DNA of 42,110 nucleotides from Candidatus Binataceae bacterium (GCA_015478645.1 JADMIL010000024.1:1-42110), one strand, 5' to 3'. Shown: positions 17,399 through 26,709, counted from the stretch's first letter. Translations and numbers: made by a program. The notes: a model not told the origin generated them from the sequence alone.

Positions 17399-17854
17399 TT
17401 ACGGCGTGGGAGGTCCGACGCCGCGCAGATGGTCGCGAATCATGAGGGCGAGATCGGATACGTAGAGCGTGATGACCACGTCGCCGATCAGCCGGGCGAG
17501 CGGCCCCGGCGTCATCAGTTGGTCGACGCCCCACAGAATGAAGGCGGCGGCGAGCAGCACGCGCTTGAGCAAATCGAGCGGACTCACGCGCACCAGCGCC
17601 GACATCAGCAGATAGGCCGTGCCGATCAGGATTAACGGCGCCGCCGAAGCCGGCGCGTGGCCGATCCGCATCGCGAGTGCCGGAAATCCGTCGACGCCGA
17701 ACAGGACCGCGCTGGCCGCCACCGCGCAAATTGCCAGCGCCGCGATCGCGCCGCGCAGATAACGATACGGCCTCCGCGGCGAGGCCACCGCGGGCTCATG
17801 CTGCGAGGCGCGCGCCGCCGCCGCCGCACGATCCATACGCACCGGATGGCTCAT
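17399..17854 (-). CDS. Small integral membrane protein, four predicted helices
   Basis: A 151-residue protein with a hydrophilic, Ala/Arg-rich N-terminus and then four hydrophobic stretches: AIAALAICAVAASAVLFGV, APLILIGTAYLLMSALV, RVLLAAAFILWGVDQL and LIGDVVITLYVSDLALMI. It ends in a short basic tail. I do not recognise the family. ATG at 17854 is used, though a TTG 14 codons upstream is possible. It precedes the adenosine-specific-kinase gene on the same strand by 173 bases. Confidence 0.65.
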   Translation of the reverse strand: MSHPVRMDRAAAAARASQHEPAVASPRRPYRYLRGAIAALAICAVAASAVLFGVDGFPALAMRIGHAPASAAPLILIGTAYLLMSALVRVSPLDLLKRVLLAAAFILWGVDQLMTPGPLARLIGDVVITLYVSDLALMIRDHLRGVGPPTP

Positions 17855-17950
17855 CGGAGCGCAAGCCTCGGGCGGCGAATTACTACAGCTGGGCAAGCGG
17901 TCCCGCGCCGCCCTTCAGGCGCGACGCGCCTATCGGGCGCGCGGAGCGAA

Positions 17951-18463
17951 TCAGGCTGACGATTCACGAGTGCTTCCGGGTTGATCATGCTGGAGCGATA
18001 CCTCTACCCCAGCATGCGCGCGCGAGCTGACAAGTGCGAGCCGGCGCCGATCGCGGGTCTCCGGCGCGAACTGGCGAGAAGTCGCGGCGGCAGGCGAGTC
18101 GGGCCGCAGCGGGCATGGTCCAGCGACAAAGGTTTGCGCGCGGCGCGCCGCTTCGGCGCTGAGCAACTTCCGGTTACCCTCGCCGACCGCCTTCACCGCG
18201 CCGCGCCCATTGACCAGGAAGCTCCAGCGGCAGCGCACGCAATAATAGCGATGGCGAAACGGCGTCGATCGACCCGCGTCGCGCAGCCGTTCGATCGCAT
18301 AGAGATGGCCCTTCGTCGCTGGTTCAGCTTCGCACACGAGCCTTGCTTCAGGCGGAGCGGACGCGACGCGAGGTGCATGCGCGCCGATCGTCGACCGCAC
18401 GAAGCCGAAGGGTCTGGGAAACAATCGCGCAAGGAGTTCGTACATCTTCCTACGAAGCAGCAT
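17951..18463 (-). CDS. Hypothetical protein with a CxxC motif
   Basis: About 170 residues with no family I recognise. The middle contains a plausible folded element: RLVCEAEP, GHLYAIERL and then HRYYCVRCRWSFLVNGRG, where the CxxC pair and the earlier cysteine could bind a metal. The C-terminal half is Arg/Ala-rich and disordered-looking. GC-rich third positions in the central part support real coding. The start is unclear: ATG at 18463 is used, ATG at 18445 has AGGAAG immediately before it, and the frame is open to 18601. Confidence 0.5.
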   Translation of the reverse strand: MLLRRKMYELLARLFPRPFGFVRSTIGAHAPRVASAPPEARLVCEAEPATKGHLYAIERLRDAGRSTPFRHRYYCVRCRWSFLVNGRGAVKAVGEGNRKLLSAEAARRAQTFVAGPCPLRPDSPAAATSRQFAPETRDRRRLALVSSRAHAGVEVSLQHDQPGSTRESSA

Positions 18464-18691
18464 CAACCGTGCCCGCCGCGGCGCCCGCGCCAGATGTGAG
18501 GTTTCCCGCCGCGCTATCACGCCGCACTGCAGAATGCCGCCGCCCTCGCGATGCAAATTGAAAGCCGCGGTCGGCAATCGCATTGCTTCCCGCCCATCCA
18601 TTCACGTTCGCGCCGCGCTTCGATCATTCGTCGCCGCGAATCGCCGCGGGCGATTGCGCTTTGCCCCGCCGAGTTACAGGATAGTGACGCA

Positions 18692-19333
18692 GTGGATGCG
18701 GGGCCGAAGCGGACGGCGGCGCATGGAATCGCCGCGGCTGGGGCGGGTGCGAAGGCGCCCATCGCCCCGCGCGCGCGTCCACTGCCCGCCTTCTTTTATC
18801 GTCTCGCGACGCGAGCCCAACGCTGCTATCTCAAAAGCGATTCGATCGAACGCTACGAAATCGCCGTCGGCGCGGCGGCCTTCGCGCGGGTCGACGCCCT
18901 GATGGCCGCGCTCGCCGGTGGCGCACCCTCGATCGTCCAGCGGGCCGCGCAGGCCCTCGGCGATGAACTCTGCCGCCTGCTTGGCGTGCGCCCGGTGCGG
19001 ATCGAGGTGCGCAGCGTACGCCCGCGCAATTCGCGCGCCGAGCTGCACGGCCTGTTCTATCCGCGCGGCGCCGGCCGCCCGTCGAGCGAACCGCTGATCG
19101 TTCTTTGGATGCGCACCGCGCAGCGCCACGAGGTGGTCAAGCCCAAGACCTTTATCCGCACCCTCATGCACGAACTCGGACACTATTTCGACTACGCGCA
19201 TCTGCGGCTCGACGATTCGTATCATTCGGGCGGGTTCTTCAAGCGCGAATCGTTTCTCGTCCGCATCCTCACGGCGCGGGCCGCGACACCGGCGCATCCG
19301 GATGATCCGGCGACGCCGATGCTCCTCGGATAA
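18692..19333 (+). CDS. Putative zinc metallopeptidase (HExxH)
   Basis: The product has a helical N-terminal part, a strand region (VRPVRIEVRSVRP; EPLIVLWMRT) and then TFIRTLMHELGHYFDYAHL. HELGH is a canonical HExxH zincin site in which both histidines bind zinc and the glutamate is the catalytic base. The following DDSYHSGGFFKRES offers a possible third ligand. No signal peptide is visible, so it may be cytoplasmic. The start is uncertain: GTG at 18692 has an AGGA 12 bases upstream, while the frame is open back to an ATG at 18551 with low-complexity sequence between. Its substrate is unknown. Confidence 0.7.
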   Translation: MDAGPKRTAAHGIAAAGAGAKAPIAPRARPLPAFFYRLATRAQRCYLKSDSIERYEIAVGAAAFARVDALMAALAGGAPSIVQRAAQALGDELCRLLGVRPVRIEVRSVRPRNSRAELHGLFYPRGAGRPSSEPLIVLWMRTAQRHEVVKPKTFIRTLMHELGHYFDYAHLRLDDSYHSGGFFKRESFLVRILTARAATPAHPDDPATPMLLG

Positions 19334-19395
19334 TCCGGCGTGCGATCACGCGCCGCTTGACAGCACGGGGCGCAATCCCGCTAGCTATCCTGCCG

Positions 19396-19851
19396 ATGAC
19401 CCTGCTCGACCTGCTTCGTCCCGCGCGTGCGCCGCGGGTCCGCGCCCTCGACCGCCTCGCCGGATGCGCGGGCCGGTACGCCACGCTCGCAGCGAACCTC
19501 GCGCGCCACGCCGCGATGTGCGATCTGCCGACGATCGCGGCGGACCTCGCACGGCTGGCCGACGCCACGTCGGCCCAGGCCGAGGCGCTGCGCCGTATCC
19601 TGCGCGATCGCGGGGCGTGGCCCGCACCGGCCGCCGCCGGGCCCGAGGGCGCGAGCAACTGGGCGCGGCTCAACGCCGATCTGGCGCTGCAAGGCGACCT
19701 CGCGCGCGAGTTGAATCAGACTCTGGTCGAAGTCGAAGGCGCCGATCCGGGATTGGCCGCCGTGCTGCGCGTGCTCGCGGCGGAGGAAGACCGCAACCTG
19801 CGGGCGCTGCGCTCGCTTGCGCTCAAATGCGATCCGCAGGCGCTCGACTGA
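19396..19851 (+). CDS. Hypothetical helical protein
   Basis: A 151-residue protein made almost entirely of predicted helices, rich in Ala, Leu and Arg. Regularly spaced acidic residues and a C-terminal AAEEDRNLRALRSL stretch suggest a four-helix bundle, but no ferritin-type ExxH motif is seen. It follows the putative metallopeptidase by 62 bases on the same strand, so the two may be co-transcribed. ATG at 19396 is chosen; a TTG at 19357 is an alternative. I do not assign a function. Confidence 0.65.
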   Translation: MTLLDLLRPARAPRVRALDRLAGCAGRYATLAANLARHAAMCDLPTIAADLARLADATSAQAEALRRILRDRGAWPAPAAAGPEGASNWARLNADLALQGDLARELNQTLVEVEGADPGLAAVLRVLAAEEDRNLRALRSLALKCDPQALD

Positions 19852-19907
19852 TCCGTCGGCCCGTTCGCCCGGATTGGGATCGGTGCGCGGCGCCGCGCCG
19901 TGCGCCG

Positions 19908-20981
19908 CTAAAGATAACGCTTGAGGCCGCGCCGGGCGAGTTCATCGGTCACGCGCCGCACCGACTGCGCCGCCGATCGCCGCGCGATCAGAATCGCGTC
20001 GCCGGTATCGACCGCCACCAGGTCGCTCACGCCGAGCAGCACCATCAGCCGCTGGCCGCCGCGCGCCAGCACGCCTTCGGCATCGATCGCGATCACGTTG
20101 CCGGTGACGACGTTACTCGCGCCGTCGGGCCGCATCGCCTCCCACAGCCCCTCCCAGCTCCCGACGTCGAACCAGCGGAAGCCCGCGCGGACGCTGAGCA
20201 CCGCGCGGCTGCGCTCAGCGACCACCCGATCGAACGAATCGAATTCTAGCGCATGATAGGCGCGCGGCAATTGCCCATTGCCGATCGTGCCAAACTGGCG
20301 CATCGCGGCCGCCAGCCCCGGCGCGTGTTCGCCGAGTTCGCGCGCGAGCGTCGCCGCGCTCATCACGAAGATGCCGGCGTTCCACAGATATTTGCCCGAC
20401 TTGACCATCCGGCGCGCCAGTGCCGGCGCGGGCTTCTCAACGAAGCGATCGACCTTGAAGCCGGCGCCGACCGCGGAGCCGATCTTCTGATAGCCGTAAC
20501 CGGTCTCGGCGCGCGACGGCGTAATCCCCAGGACCACGATCGCCGCGCGCTCCGCGGCGAGCCCGAGCGCCGTCCCGAGCGCCGCGCGAAACTCCGCCGC
20601 CGGCGTCACGAAATGGTCGGCCGGCATCGCCGCGATCAATGCCTGGTCGCCCAGCCGCTTGGCGATCATCGCCGCGCCATAAGCGATCGCGACCGCCGTG
20701 CCGCGTCCCTCCGGTTCGACGATCAGGTTGCCCGGCGCCAAGGTGCCGCGAATCGCCCGGCGAAACGCCGCGCCCTGGTCGGCCGCCGCCAGCACGAAAA
20801 TCCGCTCGCGCGGGATCAGCCCCTTAAGGCGCGCAATCGTATCGTCGAGCAGCGTAGTCTGGCCGTCGAAGGCAAACAGCGGCTTGGGCCGCCCGGCACG
20901 GCTCTCGGGCCAAAAGCGCGTGCCGCGCCCGCCCGCGATAATCAGCGCCGCGGCCGGCGCCGGATGCGGAGATTTTTTCAT
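19908..20981 (-). CDS. manC: Mannose-1-phosphate guanylyltransferase
   Basis: The enzyme makes GDP-mannose from GTP and mannose-1-phosphate for polysaccharide or O-antigen synthesis. The nucleotidyltransferase signature AGGRGTRFWPESRAGRPKP is at about 17-35. MPADHFV, the GYGYQKIG substrate loop and VDRFVEKPA follow in the expected order, and the second half contains GFRWFDVGSWEGLWE. At 357 residues it is the single-domain form without the phosphomannose isomerase domain. It lies 63 bases after the phosphomannomutase gene on the same strand, which supplies its substrate. Confidence 0.93.
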   Translation of the reverse strand: MKKSPHPAPAAALIIAGGRGTRFWPESRAGRPKPLFAFDGQTTLLDDTIARLKGLIPRERIFVLAAADQGAAFRRAIRGTLAPGNLIVEPEGRGTAVAIAYGAAMIAKRLGDQALIAAMPADHFVTPAAEFRAALGTALGLAAERAAIVVLGITPSRAETGYGYQKIGSAVGAGFKVDRFVEKPAPALARRMVKSGKYLWNAGIFVMSAATLARELGEHAPGLAAAMRQFGTIGNGQLPRAYHALEFDSFDRVVAERSRAVLSVRAGFRWFDVGSWEGLWEAMRPDGASNVVTGNVIAIDAEGVLARGGQRLMVLLGVSDLVAVDTGDAILIARRSAAQSVRRVTDELARRGLKRYL

Positions 20982-21044
20982 TGCGCAAAGCGGGTGCCGG
21001 AGTCGGCCGTCACGCGAGTCTATCGCGCGCGACGCGGCGGCGGC

Positions 21045-22403
21045 TCAGACGGCCGCGCCGAACTCCTTGAGCTTGGCCTCGAACAGCGTGCGGATTTCGC
21101 CGAGGGTAGCCTCGTCGCGCGCCTCGAAGCGCATCACCAAAGCGGGCTGCGTGTTGGACGCGCGCACCAGGCCCCATCCGCCGGAAAAATTCACTCGCGC
21201 GCCGTCGATGTCGATGGTGTCGTAATGCGCGCGGAAATATTCCACCGCGCGCCGCACCACCTCGAACTTGCGATCGTCGGGGCAGTCCAGCCGGAGCTCG
21301 GGCGTGAAGCAGGTGCGCGGCAAGTCGGCCAGCAGTTGGCCCAGCCCGCGGCCCTCGCGTCCGAGGATTTCCAGCAGCCGGAACGAGGCGTAGATCGCGT
21401 CGTCGAAACCATAGTAGCGATCGTTGAAGAACATGTGGCCGCTCATCTCGCCGGCCAGCGCCGCGTTCTCCTGCTTGAGCTTGCTCTTGATCAGCGAATG
21501 GCCGGTCTTCCACATGATCGGCCGGCCGCCATGGCGCGCGATATCCTCGTACATGCGCTGCGAACATTTCACATCGCCGATAATCGCCGCGCCCGGCCGC
21601 TCCTTGAGAATCGACCGCGCGTATAGCACCATCTGCTCGTCGCCCCACACGATACGGCCGTTCTCGTCGACCGCGCCGATCCGATCGGCGTCGCCGTCAT
21701 AGGCGATCCCGACCGCCGCGCCGCTGCTGACCACCGCCGCCTGCAGGTCGCGCATGTTCTCTTCGACCGTCGGGTCCGGATGATGATTGGGGAAGCGCCC
21801 GTCCATCTCGATATACAGTTCGACCGTCTCGAGCCCCATCTCGCGCATCAGCGGCGCCGCCACCACGCCGCCGCAGCCGTTGCCACCGTCGACCGCGACC
21901 TTCATCCCAGGCTTGAGCGTGATATGCGCTTTGATGTAGTCGCGGTAGTCGGGCAGCACCGGCCGGGCGCTGAGATTGCCCTTGCGGCCGCTGGTGACGA
22001 AGGCGCGCGCCTCGATGATTTCACGCACGCGCTGAATCTCGGCGCCAAAGATCGTCGTCGGGCCGACGCCCAGCTTGAAGCCGTTGTACTCGGCCGCGTT
22101 ATGACTGCCGGTGATCATCGCGCCGCCGTCCATCTGCCAGTGCAGGACGGAAAAATAGAGCAGCGGCGTCGGCACCACGCCGACGTCGACCACGTCGATA
22201 CCGGCCGGCAGCAGCCCCTCGAGTAAAAGATCGCGCAGCGCGTCCGAAGTCAGCCGGCAGTCGCGCCCGAGCGTGATCGTATGCTTGCCCGCCTGATGCA
22301 GGATCGTGGCGTAGGCGCGGCCCAGGTCGACGATCAGATCGTCGTCGAAATCGTCCTCGACCACACCGCGAATGTCGTATTCGCGAAAGACCTGGCGATT
22401 CAT
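21045..22403 (-). CDS. manB: Phosphomannomutase/phosphoglucomutase
   Basis: An alpha-D-phosphohexomutase interconverting hexose 6- and 1-phosphates; with the adjacent manC it should feed GDP-mannose synthesis. The 452 residues contain the active-site serine loop TGSHNAAEYNG (near 98-108), the metal loop YDGDADRIGAV, the sugar loop GEMSGHMFF and the phosphate-binding RASNTQPALV at the C-terminus. FREYDIRG at the start is typical of AlgC/ManB enzymes. Dual specificity for glucose is common in this group, so it could also supply glucose-1-phosphate to glgC nearby. The ribosome site is weak. Confidence 0.93.
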   Translation of the reverse strand: MNRQVFREYDIRGVVEDDFDDDLIVDLGRAYATILHQAGKHTITLGRDCRLTSDALRDLLLEGLLPAGIDVVDVGVVPTPLLYFSVLHWQMDGGAMITGSHNAAEYNGFKLGVGPTTIFGAEIQRVREIIEARAFVTSGRKGNLSARPVLPDYRDYIKAHITLKPGMKVAVDGGNGCGGVVAAPLMREMGLETVELYIEMDGRFPNHHPDPTVEENMRDLQAAVVSSGAAVGIAYDGDADRIGAVDENGRIVWGDEQMVLYARSILKERPGAAIIGDVKCSQRMYEDIARHGGRPIMWKTGHSLIKSKLKQENAALAGEMSGHMFFNDRYYGFDDAIYASFRLLEILGREGRGLGQLLADLPRTCFTPELRLDCPDDRKFEVVRRAVEYFRAHYDTIDIDGARVNFSGGWGLVRASNTQPALVMRFEARDEATLGEIRTLFEAKLKEFGAAV

Positions 22404-22583
22404 AGTCGTTCAATTCTTGCCATCGGGGGTGAGAGAAGCAACTACCCGATGGGCGAAAGCAGTCATTCGTGCGCTCCGCTTAGCATCGCGCGCGTTCACC
22501 GCGTCGGATTCGGGCGAACAATCGAATTTCCCGACTTTCATCGGCGATGCGCGCCGCGCGCGATCCGGGCTAGACTGAATCCC

Positions 22584-23354
22584 ATGCCGAGCGCCTCCGC
22601 CAGAACCAGCGACGATCCCAACCAGGAAATCGCGCGCCAGGTCGCCGTCGTCACCGGAGCCGGCCGCGGCGTCGGCCGCGCCGTGGCGATCGCCTTGGCC
22701 GAGGCCGGTTTCTCGCTCTGCCTCGCCGCGCGCACCCAGGCCGAACTCGAAGAGACCCGCGCGCTGAGCGGCCTGCCATCCGAGCGCTCGCTGATCGTGC
22801 TGATCGATTTGGCCGCCGAAGAGGCGGCCGAACATCTGATCGGCGCCGCCGTTGACTATTACGGCTGCCTCGACGTGCTGGTGAACAATGCCGGGTGGGC
22901 GCCGCCACGCACGCCGCTGATCAAGATGACCGGGGCCGACCAGGACCGGATCATCGCGCTGAATTTGCGCGCGCCGATCGCCCTGGCGCGCCTGGCTGCA
23001 AGCCACATGTCGGAGCGCAATGAGGGCGGCGTGATCGTCAATATCGCCTCCGCCGCGGCGCGCCGGATGGGCGCCGGCGAGGCGATCTATGCCGCCGCCA
23101 AGGCCGGCCTGATCGCTTTTACCCACGCCTCTTTCGCCGAACTGCGCGAGCGCCACATCAAGACCTCCGTGATCATTCCGGGGCTCATCGACACCGGCTT
23201 GATCCCGGTCAACAAGCGGCTCGACCGCACCTTGATGCTGCGGCCGGCCGACGTTGCCGCCGCCGTGATGAGTGTGGTCGCCGCGCCCTCCGCGGTCTGC
23301 CCGCTCGAGCTGGTGCTCGAACCGCAGCGCGATCCGCTGCGCACGGTCCGCTGA
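22584..23354 (+). CDS. Short-chain dehydrogenase/reductase (SDR)
   Basis: A 256-residue classical SDR. The cofactor loop is TGAGRGVGRA, the structural motif is NNAG, and the catalytic residues are the serine in NIASAAARR and the YxxxK in IYAAAKAGL. An arginine follows the second strand (LAARTQ), which favours NADP(H). Segments after the active site (IIPGLIDTGLIPVNKRLD) form the substrate loop; the substrate is not predictable. ATG at 22584 is used; the frame is open further back, but that part overlaps the divergent mutase gene and lacks similarity. Confidence 0.88.
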   Translation: MPSASARTSDDPNQEIARQVAVVTGAGRGVGRAVAIALAEAGFSLCLAARTQAELEETRALSGLPSERSLIVLIDLAAEEAAEHLIGAAVDYYGCLDVLVNNAGWAPPRTPLIKMTGADQDRIIALNLRAPIALARLAASHMSERNEGGVIVNIASAAARRMGAGEAIYAAAKAGLIAFTHASFAELRERHIKTSVIIPGLIDTGLIPVNKRLDRTLMLRPADVAAAVMSVVAAPSAVCPLELVLEPQRDPLRTVR

Positions 23355-23553
23355 CTCCCGCTGCCCGCTGCCATGCGACCGCAACCTGAAGCGCCCCGCG
23401 CGACGACGATCGCCACGCGCGCGCAAGCGATGAGCGCCGGCGCGTTCCCGGCGCCTCGCAAGGTCTAGCGCCACGACCATCAATTCGCCATCCGCCGCGC
23501 GCTCCTTTACGATCGGTTTCGCGATCGCGCTGGCCGCCGGCCTCGCCGCCGCC

Positions 23554-24402
23554 GTGATCCTCGCGCCATGCGCCGCCGATGTTCTCGCGGCGGCCGGGCT
23601 GCGCTTTCCCTTTCCGCGCATTTTCGATCGCACCGTGATGGCGACGCTGCTCGCCGCGCTGATCCTGTGGTCGCGCGCGCTCGGCTTCAATTGCCTGATC
23701 CGCCGGGGCTTTGCCGCGCCGCGCGCCAACCTGGGCCGCGCCGCCCTCGGTCTGGCGCTCGGCCTGGGCGCGATCGCGATCCTGTTCGCCGCGGCGATCG
23801 CCATGCGCCACGCCGCGCATCCGCTCCAGGCCGGATCGCTGGTCGCCCGCATCGCGAAGAACGTGTTCCCGGCGATCGCGATCGGAATAATCGAAGAGGG
23901 TTTCTTCCGCGCCTTCCTGCTCGGCGGGATGCTCCGTGAATTCGGCCGCCGCATCGCGCTCGTCGCCAGCGCGATTATTTACGCGATGGCCCATCTGGTG
24001 CGTGCGCCCGCCCACTTCTATCTTGCCGGCTTCCATCCGACGGCCGGCCTCGCCGACCTCGGCCAGAGCGCCGCGCAACTCGCCCATCCGTTCGCCACCG
24101 CGCCGACCCTGATTGGGCTCACCCTGCTCGGCCTGGTCCTCGGCCAGGCCTTCATCGCCACCGGCAACGTCTATTTTTCAATCGGCATGCACGCCGGCTT
24201 CGTGCTCGGCGCCAAGAGCTGGCCCGCGATCGCGCATGGCGCGGCGGCCGCTCCGCGCTGGCTCGCTGGCGCGGGACCGGTGCCGCTGATCGCGGCACCG
24301 GCCGCCTGGCTGATCGCGATCGTGCTGCTCCTGGCGCTGCCGCGGATTTTGCGAGTGCGCCCGTACGCGCCACCCGCTCAGGCCGATTTTTTGGGCGGAT
24401 AG
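23554..24402 (+). CDS. CPBP-family intramembrane metalloprotease
   Basis: A membrane protein of the CAAX protease and bacteriocin-processing (CPBP/Abi) family. The conserved motif 1 is IIEEGFFRAFLLGG, with the glutamate pair and arginine. Motif 2 is the histidine in YAMAHLVRAP, and motif 3 is NVYFSIGMHAGFVLG. At least seven hydrophobic helices are present. The first standard start is GTG at 23554. However, the same frame upstream (from about 23506) encodes a hydrophobic stretch, FTIGFAIALAAGLAAA, that continues the first helix and has no ATG, GTG or TTG before a stop at 23431. The true N-terminus is therefore doubtful. The 3' end overlaps the convergent acyltransferase gene by 25 bases. Confidence 0.83.
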   Translation: MILAPCAADVLAAAGLRFPFPRIFDRTVMATLLAALILWSRALGFNCLIRRGFAAPRANLGRAALGLALGLGAIAILFAAAIAMRHAAHPLQAGSLVARIAKNVFPAIAIGIIEEGFFRAFLLGGMLREFGRRIALVASAIIYAMAHLVRAPAHFYLAGFHPTAGLADLGQSAAQLAHPFATAPTLIGLTLLGLVLGQAFIATGNVYFSIGMHAGFVLGAKSWPAIAHGAAAAPRWLAGAGPVPLIAAPAAWLIAIVLLLALPRILRVRPYAPPAQADFLGG

Positions 24403-25490
24403 ATCGGCGCCATGCCGCGCGGGCGCGTGCGGTAGCGCCGATGGGTCCACAGGAACTGTTCGGGATAACGCCGCACGATCGCTTCGATCGTGGCGGTGAA
24501 GCGCCGCGTATTCTCCACGACGTCGGCCTCGCGGTCGGCGCTGCGCTGAATTTCGACCTCGTCCTGAATCTCGATGCGATGGCTGCGCATCCCGGGCTCG
24601 CGCACGATGAAGGCCGGGATCACCGGCGCATGCGAGATCGCCACAATCCGTGCCAGGCCGCCCGTGGTCGCCGCCGGTTCGCCGAAAAACGGCACGAAAA
24701 TCGCCTCGCCGCGCTTCGCGTTCTGGTCGAACGGCACGCCCACTGTGCCGTCGGCACGCAGCGCCTTGAGCACCGCGCGGGCCGCCGAATGCTTGCGCAT
24801 GATCTCAACCCCAACGCGCTCGCGAACGAAGGTCATCAGGGCGTCGCCGGGCAGAAAGCGCTGCGTGTGATGCACCAGACCAATCTGATGCCCGTGCAGG
24901 GCGTGAGCCGGCGCGAGCAGCTCAAAGTTGCCGAAATGGGCGCTCAGGATCAGCAGCCCGCGGCCCGGATTGCGCGCGCGCACCTCATCCCAGTAAGCGA
25001 TCCGATCGTAAGTCACCCGGCGCTTGAGCCGCCGATAGAAGAAGCCGCCCAGGCGGACGTACTCGGCCCCGCCGCGCCCGAGATTCACGTATGACGCGCG
25101 CAGGATGCGCCGATGCTCGGTGGCGCTGCGCTCGGGAAACGCGATCGCCAGGTTCTTGAGCCCGATCACGTGATGGCGCCGGTCGAGCAGGTAACCGAGG
25201 AAGCCGCCCGCGATGCCCAGCGGATAGAGTACGAAGTCGGGAATCAGGCTGAGCGCGTGGATCACGCCGACCATCAGGTAGAACAGTAGCCGGTCCTTAA
25301 GGCTCAACGGTAGTTGCGCGTCGCGCCGCGCGGCCCGCGCGCGTGCGCCGTCGTCGTCCACCGCCGGGCGCGCGTCGCGCGGCGCGCCGCCGGCGATGGC
25401 CGTGGCGCGGCCGTCGGCCGCGCTGGTGGCGTGCGCGGATCCGTCCGGTGGACGAGCCGGCGCCGCGCCCGGATTAGAGAAAGACTCCAT
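24378..25490 (-). CDS. Lysophospholipid/lipid A acyltransferase, LpxL/HtrB family
   Basis: Members of this family add secondary acyl chains to lipid A or related lipids at the inner membrane. About 60 disordered Ala/Arg-rich residues precede a membrane anchor (DRLLFYLMVGVIHALSLIPDF). The catalytic H-x4-E motif is in LSAHFGNFELL, and DQNAKRGEAIFVPFFG and the closing PEQFLWTHRRYRTRP are family hallmarks. The precise acyl donor and acceptor are not evident. The ATG at 25490 overlaps the end of glgC by 17 bases without a visible ribosome site, so coupling or a later start is possible. Confidence 0.9.
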   Translation of the reverse strand: MESFSNPGAAPARPPDGSAHATSAADGRATAIAGGAPRDARPAVDDDGARARAARRDAQLPLSLKDRLLFYLMVGVIHALSLIPDFVLYPLGIAGGFLGYLLDRRHHVIGLKNLAIAFPERSATEHRRILRASYVNLGRGGAEYVRLGGFFYRRLKRRVTYDRIAYWDEVRARNPGRGLLILSAHFGNFELLAPAHALHGHQIGLVHHTQRFLPGDALMTFVRERVGVEIMRKHSAARAVLKALRADGTVGVPFDQNAKRGEAIFVPFFGEPAATTGGLARIVAISHAPVIPAFIVREPGMRSHRIEIQDEVEIQRSADREADVVENTRRFTATIEAIVRRYPEQFLWTHRRYRTRPRGMAPIYPPKKSA

Positions 25491-26709
25491 CGCGTTTGGG
25501 CGACTTGGGAATCACCACGATTCCGGTATCGGTTACGGTGAAGCGTTGGCGGTCGCGCTCGAGGTCATAGCCGATCACGTCGCCGTCGGCGATATGGACG
25601 TTTTTGTCGATGATCGCGCGGCGCACGCGCGCGCCACGCCCGATATCGCAGTAGTCCATGATCACCGAATCGTCGATCTCGCTGTACGAATGGACGAAGA
25701 CCGATCGGCCCAGCACTGAGTTGCGGATCGAACCGCCCGAAATGATACAGCCTTCCGAGATCACCGAATGCAGCGCCTGGCCGCGCCGCGAATCCTCATT
25801 GAAGACGAACTTCGCCGCCGGCTGATTATAGTACGCCGTGCGCAGCGGCCACGACGAGTTGTACAGGTTGAGATGCGGCCGCGCGTCGCGCAGGTCCATA
25901 TTGGCTTCGTAGTACGCATCGATCGTCCCGACGTCGCGCCAGTAGCTCAGATTCTCCTCCGAGTCGCCGCGGATCCGGTTGGTCAGGAAATTGTAAGCGT
26001 AGACCGGCACGCGATCGATCAGCGCCGGAATCAGGTCGCGGCCGAAATCGTGATGGCTCTCGCGGGCCTGCGAATCCTCGATCAGCGCGGCGCGCAGCAC
26101 CTGCGGATCGAACAGGTAGTTGCCCATCGAGGCCAGGCACTTGCCCGGCGCCCCCGGCATCGCCTTGGTCACCTTGGGCTTCTCGTCAAAACCGAACACG
26201 CGCAGACCCGAGTCGACTTCGAGGATCCCGAATTGATCCGATTCCTCGAGCATGACCGGCAACGTCGCCACCGTTACCGACGATTTCCGCTCCATGTGGA
26301 ACTCGATCATCTGCGCGATATCCATCCGGTAGATATGGTCCGCGCCGAAGACCGCCACCAGGTCGGGCTTGAAATCGTCGATCAGATTGAGGTTCTGGAA
26401 GATCGCGTCGGCGGTGCCCTGATACCAGCTCTCCCCCAGGCGCATCTGCGCCGGCACCGGCACGATGAAATGGTCGTGCAGGATACGGCCGAACTGCCAG
26501 CCGTCCTTGAGATGCTCGATGAGCGACTGCGAGCGCCATTGGACCAGGACGTAAATCGAATAGATCTGCGAATTCACCAGGTTCGACAGGACGAAGTCGA
26601 CGATCCGGTATTTGCCACCGAACGGCACTGCGGGCTTTGCTCGATCCCGCGTCAACGGATAGAGCCGGGTACCCTGCCCTCCGGCCATAATCAGCGCTAG
26701 CGTTCTCAT
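25474..26709 (-). CDS. glgC: Glucose-1-phosphate adenylyltransferase
   Basis: GlgC makes ADP-glucose for glycogen synthesis, the committed step. The 411 residues match the family length. The nucleotide loop is GGQGTRLYPLTRDRAKPAVP, followed by FGGKYRIVDFVLSN. GESWYQGTADAIFQN, VFGADHIYRMD, the glucose-1-phosphate site VFGFDEKP and the C-terminal left-handed beta-helix (SVISEGCIISGGSIRNSVLG) are all present. An arginine-rich N-terminus typical of strongly allosteric enterobacterial forms is absent. It overlaps the acyltransferase gene, an unusual operon partner. Confidence 0.95.
   Translation of the reverse strand: MRTLALIMAGGQGTRLYPLTRDRAKPAVPFGGKYRIVDFVLSNLVNSQIYSIYVLVQWRSQSLIEHLKDGWQFGRILHDHFIVPVPAQMRLGESWYQGTADAIFQNLNLIDDFKPDLVAVFGADHIYRMDIAQMIEFHMERKSSVTVATLPVMLEESDQFGILEVDSGLRVFGFDEKPKVTKAMPGAPGKCLASMGNYLFDPQVLRAALIEDSQARESHHDFGRDLIPALIDRVPVYAYNFLTNRIRGDSEENLSYWRDVGTIDAYYEANMDLRDARPHLNLYNSSWPLRTAYYNQPAAKFVFNEDSRRGQALHSVISEGCIISGGSIRNSVLGRSVFVHSYSEIDDSVIMDYCDIGRGARVRRAIIDKNVHIADGDVIGYDLERDRQRFTVTDTGIVVIPKSPKRDGVFL

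Noticed and set aside
20253..21626. 457-codon plus-strand open frame
   Set aside because: It is antisense to manC and manB and has no recognisable motif.
22410..23954. 514-codon minus-strand open frame
   Set aside because: It covers the SDR gene and the start of the CPBP gene in antisense; the sense frames have catalytic motifs.
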